DNA of 64,000 bases from Natronorubrum texcoconense (GTDB lineage: Archaea; Halobacteriota; Halobacteria; Halobacteriales; Natrialbaceae). Under the pieces are notes generated by a model. That model was not told the origin of the DNA, ran no database searches, and saw only the letters and a list, made by a program, of their open reading frames with translations. The DNA is taken from assembly GCF_900100335.1 (NCBI RefSeq), contig NZ_FNFE01000001.1:1178001-1242000 (forward strand). Direction: 5' to 3'. A program made the position numbers and the translations under genes. This document shows, piece by piece, positions 61,812-64,000 of the stretch. The first letter of the stretch is position 1. Each line of letters opens with the position of its first letter.

Positions 61812-63511
61812 GTCCGTTCGAATCGGGACGCGAACCCGTATCGCTCGAGGTTTCCGAGCACCTCGAGATGCTCGTTTTTGAGCGCGGTCGTCGCGTCCTC
61901 GTTTTCGATAACCTGCTCGACGTTGTCGAGCAGTTGATCCGACGCGAGAACGTTCGGTACGTTGACAAACGCCGCACCGGAATCGAGCAACTGAGTGGCG
62001 TCGCGAGACGATTCGGCTCTGAGTATCACGTCCGCGTCCGTTTCGAACTCGAGGAGGTGAGTCGAGAGCGGCATATGATCCACCGTCGAGACGACGAGTT
62101 CTGCGTCGGCTACGCGCGCTCGCTCCAGCGGATACGACGCCATCGCGTCACCGAAGACGTAGTTCTTGCAGTCGAGTTGCAGTTCGTCGTAGAGCACTGG
62201 GTCGTTCTCGACGACAACGTACGGGACCTCTAGCTTCTCGAGTCGGTTGACGAGCAGTCGACCTTGGCGACCGTATCCGACGACGACGACGTGCCCGTCG
62301 ATCTCTTCTTCGACTCGACTGTGTTCGTCGACGTAGCGGGTCTGTCGGCCTCTGAAGAGTCGTTCGACGATGGTGTGGTAGACGAGGTCTTCGTAGCGCT
62401 TGGCGACGACCGAGAGGATCATCGTTGCAGCCGCGGCCAGAATTATCGCGTCGAACAGTCCGTCGGAGATCGTCTGGAGCAGCCACGCCTGAATCGCAAT
62501 CACGAGCGAAAGCTCGCTCACCTGATTCAGGCTCGAACTCGCGAGGAACGCCGTTCTCGTGTCGTACCCTTCGTAGAGAAACGCAAGCGTGTGAACGAGC
62601 GGACTGACGAACAGGACGAGAGCGAGCAGCGACGCCGCAAGCACGAGCGCCTCGAAGGTTGGAATCTGAACCAGCGCACCGACGGTGATGAAGAAGATCG
62701 CCACGAAGAAGTCCCTGATCGACTCAATTCCGTTGCGGACGCCGAGCGCCTGCGCACCGTCGCTTCGAATCGCGATTCCTGCGGCGAACGCCCCGATGAC
62801 GATCGAAATGCCGACCGCTTCGGCGGCCGCGATGAACGCGATCAGAATCGAAATACTCCCCATCAGGATTAGCTCCTCGAACCCATCTGCCGCGCGGACT
62901 AACAGGGGGAATCCGTGGCGATACAACAGGAGGCCGGCGAGCAAAAACAGGACCCCGTATCCGATGTTCGACGTGATCAGTTGCGGATCGCTCAACGTCT
63001 CCGCGGAGATGACCAGAATCACGCCGATCGCAACCATATCGTCGAAAAAGTGGATCGAGGAGGCCAACCGCCCGTGAACGAGGTTGCTGCGAATCTCCCG
63101 TTCGAGGACGCCCGCTCCGACGATGGTCGAGCTCAGCGTCGCTGCGGCGGCGAAGTAGATCGCGTTCCGAAGTGGGTACTCGGCACCGAAGAACACGGCG
63201 AAACCGTATCCGACGACGGTCGCGATCGATCCGACAATGAGCAACTGCGTGAACGCCGCGACTTCGGCGTCCCGGAACACCGACTGGATGTCGTTGAAAT
63301 CGACCTGGATGCCGAAAACGAACACGAGAAAGGCGATCCCCCACTGGGCGAGTTCGATGAGATCGGGCTGATCGACGAACCCACTCGCACCCGTAATCAG
63401 ACCGGCGATGATGTAAAACGGGATCGGCGAGAACCCGAAGTGGTTCGCGACGAGCAATAGCGCCCCGGCCGTGACGAACATCACGGAGAGAGCGATGATG
63501 AGTTCAGACAT
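61808..63511 (-). CDS. KefB-type monovalent cation:proton antiporter with TrkA-N domain
   Basis: A 567-residue protein. Residues ~1-385 form a CPA2-type Na+/H+ exchanger domain of 12-13 TM helices. Typical segments are WGIAFLVFVFGIQVDFNDIQ, STIVGAGVLEREIRSNLVHG and IHFFDDMVAIGVILV (the helix with the paired acidic residues). Residues ~415-530 are a Rossmann TrkA-N domain beginning GHVVVVGYGRQGRLLVNRLE, which would bind NAD(H) to regulate transport. It lies 2 bp after another TrkA-N gene, so the two are coupled. Exports K+ or Na+ for ion and pH balance. Confidence 0.93.
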   Translation of the reverse strand: MSELIIALSVMFVTAGALLLVANHFGFSPIPFYIIAGLITGASGFVDQPDLIELAQWGIAFLVFVFGIQVDFNDIQSVFRDAEVAAFTQLLIVGSIATVVGYGFAVFFGAEYPLRNAIYFAAAATLSSTIVGAGVLEREIRSNLVHGRLASSIHFFDDMVAIGVILVISAETLSDPQLITSNIGYGVLFLLAGLLLYRHGFPLLVRAADGFEELILMGSISILIAFIAAAEAVGISIVIGAFAAGIAIRSDGAQALGVRNGIESIRDFFVAIFFITVGALVQIPTFEALVLAASLLALVLFVSPLVHTLAFLYEGYDTRTAFLASSSLNQVSELSLVIAIQAWLLQTISDGLFDAIILAAAATMILSVVAKRYEDLVYHTIVERLFRGRQTRYVDEHSRVEEEIDGHVVVVGYGRQGRLLVNRLEKLEVPYVVVENDPVLYDELQLDCKNYVFGDAMASYPLERARVADAELVVSTVDHMPLSTHLLEFETDADVILRAESSRDATQLLDSGAAFVNVPNVLASDQLLDNVEQVIENEDATTALKNEHLEVLGNLERYGFASRFERT

Positions 63512-63513
63512 CG

Positions 63514-64000
63514 TCAGTCGTCCCCCCCGAGCTTCCGCGGATCGAACTCGATATCGACGCCGGTCCGCTCGCTCTCGGCGCGCGATCGGCCGCGCCGTCT
63601 GATCCGCTCGATATCTTGCGAGATGATCTCCTCGAACGCCTCACGGTCGGTGAAGTACTGCTCGAGGTAATCGCTCAACTTCGACGCCGTCAGGTACGTG
63701 TTCATAATAACGTAGGTTGCACCGTTTCGGTAGAGACTGCGCGCATCGTGAATCCGCTCGGCTTCGGCGAAGACGATCGCGTCGTCGCCTACTTCGTCGA
63801 GCAACGCTTCGTTGACGTCAGTCTGGACGCTCGAGCTCAGGACGAACTTTGCGTTCTTCAATCCGGCGGCTTTCCGAACTTCACTGTGTCGGAAGTCGCC
63901 GAACACGTACTCGTATCGACCGTTCTCTTCGAGTTCCGCGATGTGGCTCGTCTTGCGGTCGACGACCACGACCTCGCCGTAGCGCTCCTCGAGCAACGGC
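63514..64000 (-). CDS. TrkA-N (RCK) domain protein, 5' end beyond window
   Basis: The visible part enters at LLEERYGEVVVVDRKTSHIA and ends FDPRKLGGDD, about 162 residues of a Rossmann NAD-binding domain. The middle of the fold (YEYVFGDFRHSEVRKAAGLK, AIVFAEAERIHDARSLYRNG) is present; the GxGxxG start must lie past 64000. It probably regulates the adjacent antiporter, either as a separate subunit or as the C-terminal part of another transporter. Confidence 0.85.
   Translation of the reverse strand, partial: PLLEERYGEVVVVDRKTSHIAELEENGRYEYVFGDFRHSEVRKAAGLKNAKFVLSSSVQTDVNEALLDEVGDDAIVFAEAERIHDARSLYRNGATYVIMNTYLTASKLSDYLEQYFTDREAFEEIISQDIERIRRRGRSRAESERTGVDIEFDPRKLGGDD

Overview
The window comes from a halophilic archaeon (class Halobacteria). 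Evidence: strongly acidic predicted proteins, GC-rich third codon positions, many short leaderless genes, haloarchaea-specific families (amphi-Trp, HalOD1, DUF7289-like, haloarchaeal AbrB) and the archaeal S10/spc ribosomal protein order. A Natrialbales-type genome (Natrinema/Haloterrigena-like) is my guess from overall resemblance, at low confidence.

Layout. (1) 1-6.1 kb is accessory. It holds two tandem type IV pilins, an AbrB-like protein, a small membrane protein overlapping a nuclease-like gene, a Tat-exported protein, and a visibly AT-rich stretch. That stretch carries a restriction-endonuclease-fold membrane protein without its catalytic lysine, an overlapping winged-helix membrane protein, and a free-standing trypsin-like protease. 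(2) 6.1-12.5 kb: a tRNA-Pro(GGG) followed by an inverted repeat, then truB, cmk, the Oxa1-like DUF106 gene, a large pilin-like gene inserted on the opposite strand, adk and two small conserved genes. (3) 12.8-20.6 kb: respiratory cytochrome oxidase (CoxB with a long acidic tail, a CoxA-CoxC fusion, a CoxD-like subunit), a subtilase and a polytopic membrane protein, all lying between adk and secY. (4) 21.2-35.7 kb: one long minus-strand ribosomal operon running SPOUT methyltransferase, uL3, uL4, uL23, uL2, uS19, uL22, uS3, uL29, Rnp1, uS17, uL14, uL24, eS4, uL5, uS14, uS8, uL6, eL32, eL19, uL18, uS5, uL30, uL15, SecY. In this sequence uL6 has an in-frame amber codon 15 codons before its expected end. 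(5) 36.0-36.5 kb: tRNA-Gly(GCC) followed by three degenerate units of about 130-147 bp, each carrying a hairpin and ending in a copy of the tRNA 3' tail.

(6) 36.9-64 kb is a mosaic of single genes and small clusters. It includes stress proteins (UspA), VOC proteins, an MFS transporter, a metallochaperone, a TAXI-type TRAP transporter, Mch, a GTPBP1-like GTPase, a cupredoxin, several tiny zinc-finger proteins and PyrF. A likely surface-glycan group follows (polysaccharide deacetylase-like lipoprotein, alkaline-phosphatase-superfamily protein, carbamoyltransferase), then methylglyoxal synthase, an APC permease fused to two UspA domains, and a KefB-type antiporter next to a TrkA-N protein cut by the window end.

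The strongest observations for follow-up are the truncated uL6 gene, the tRNA-tail repeat array with its parallel at tRNA-Pro, and the AT-rich pseudo-nuclease/protease island.
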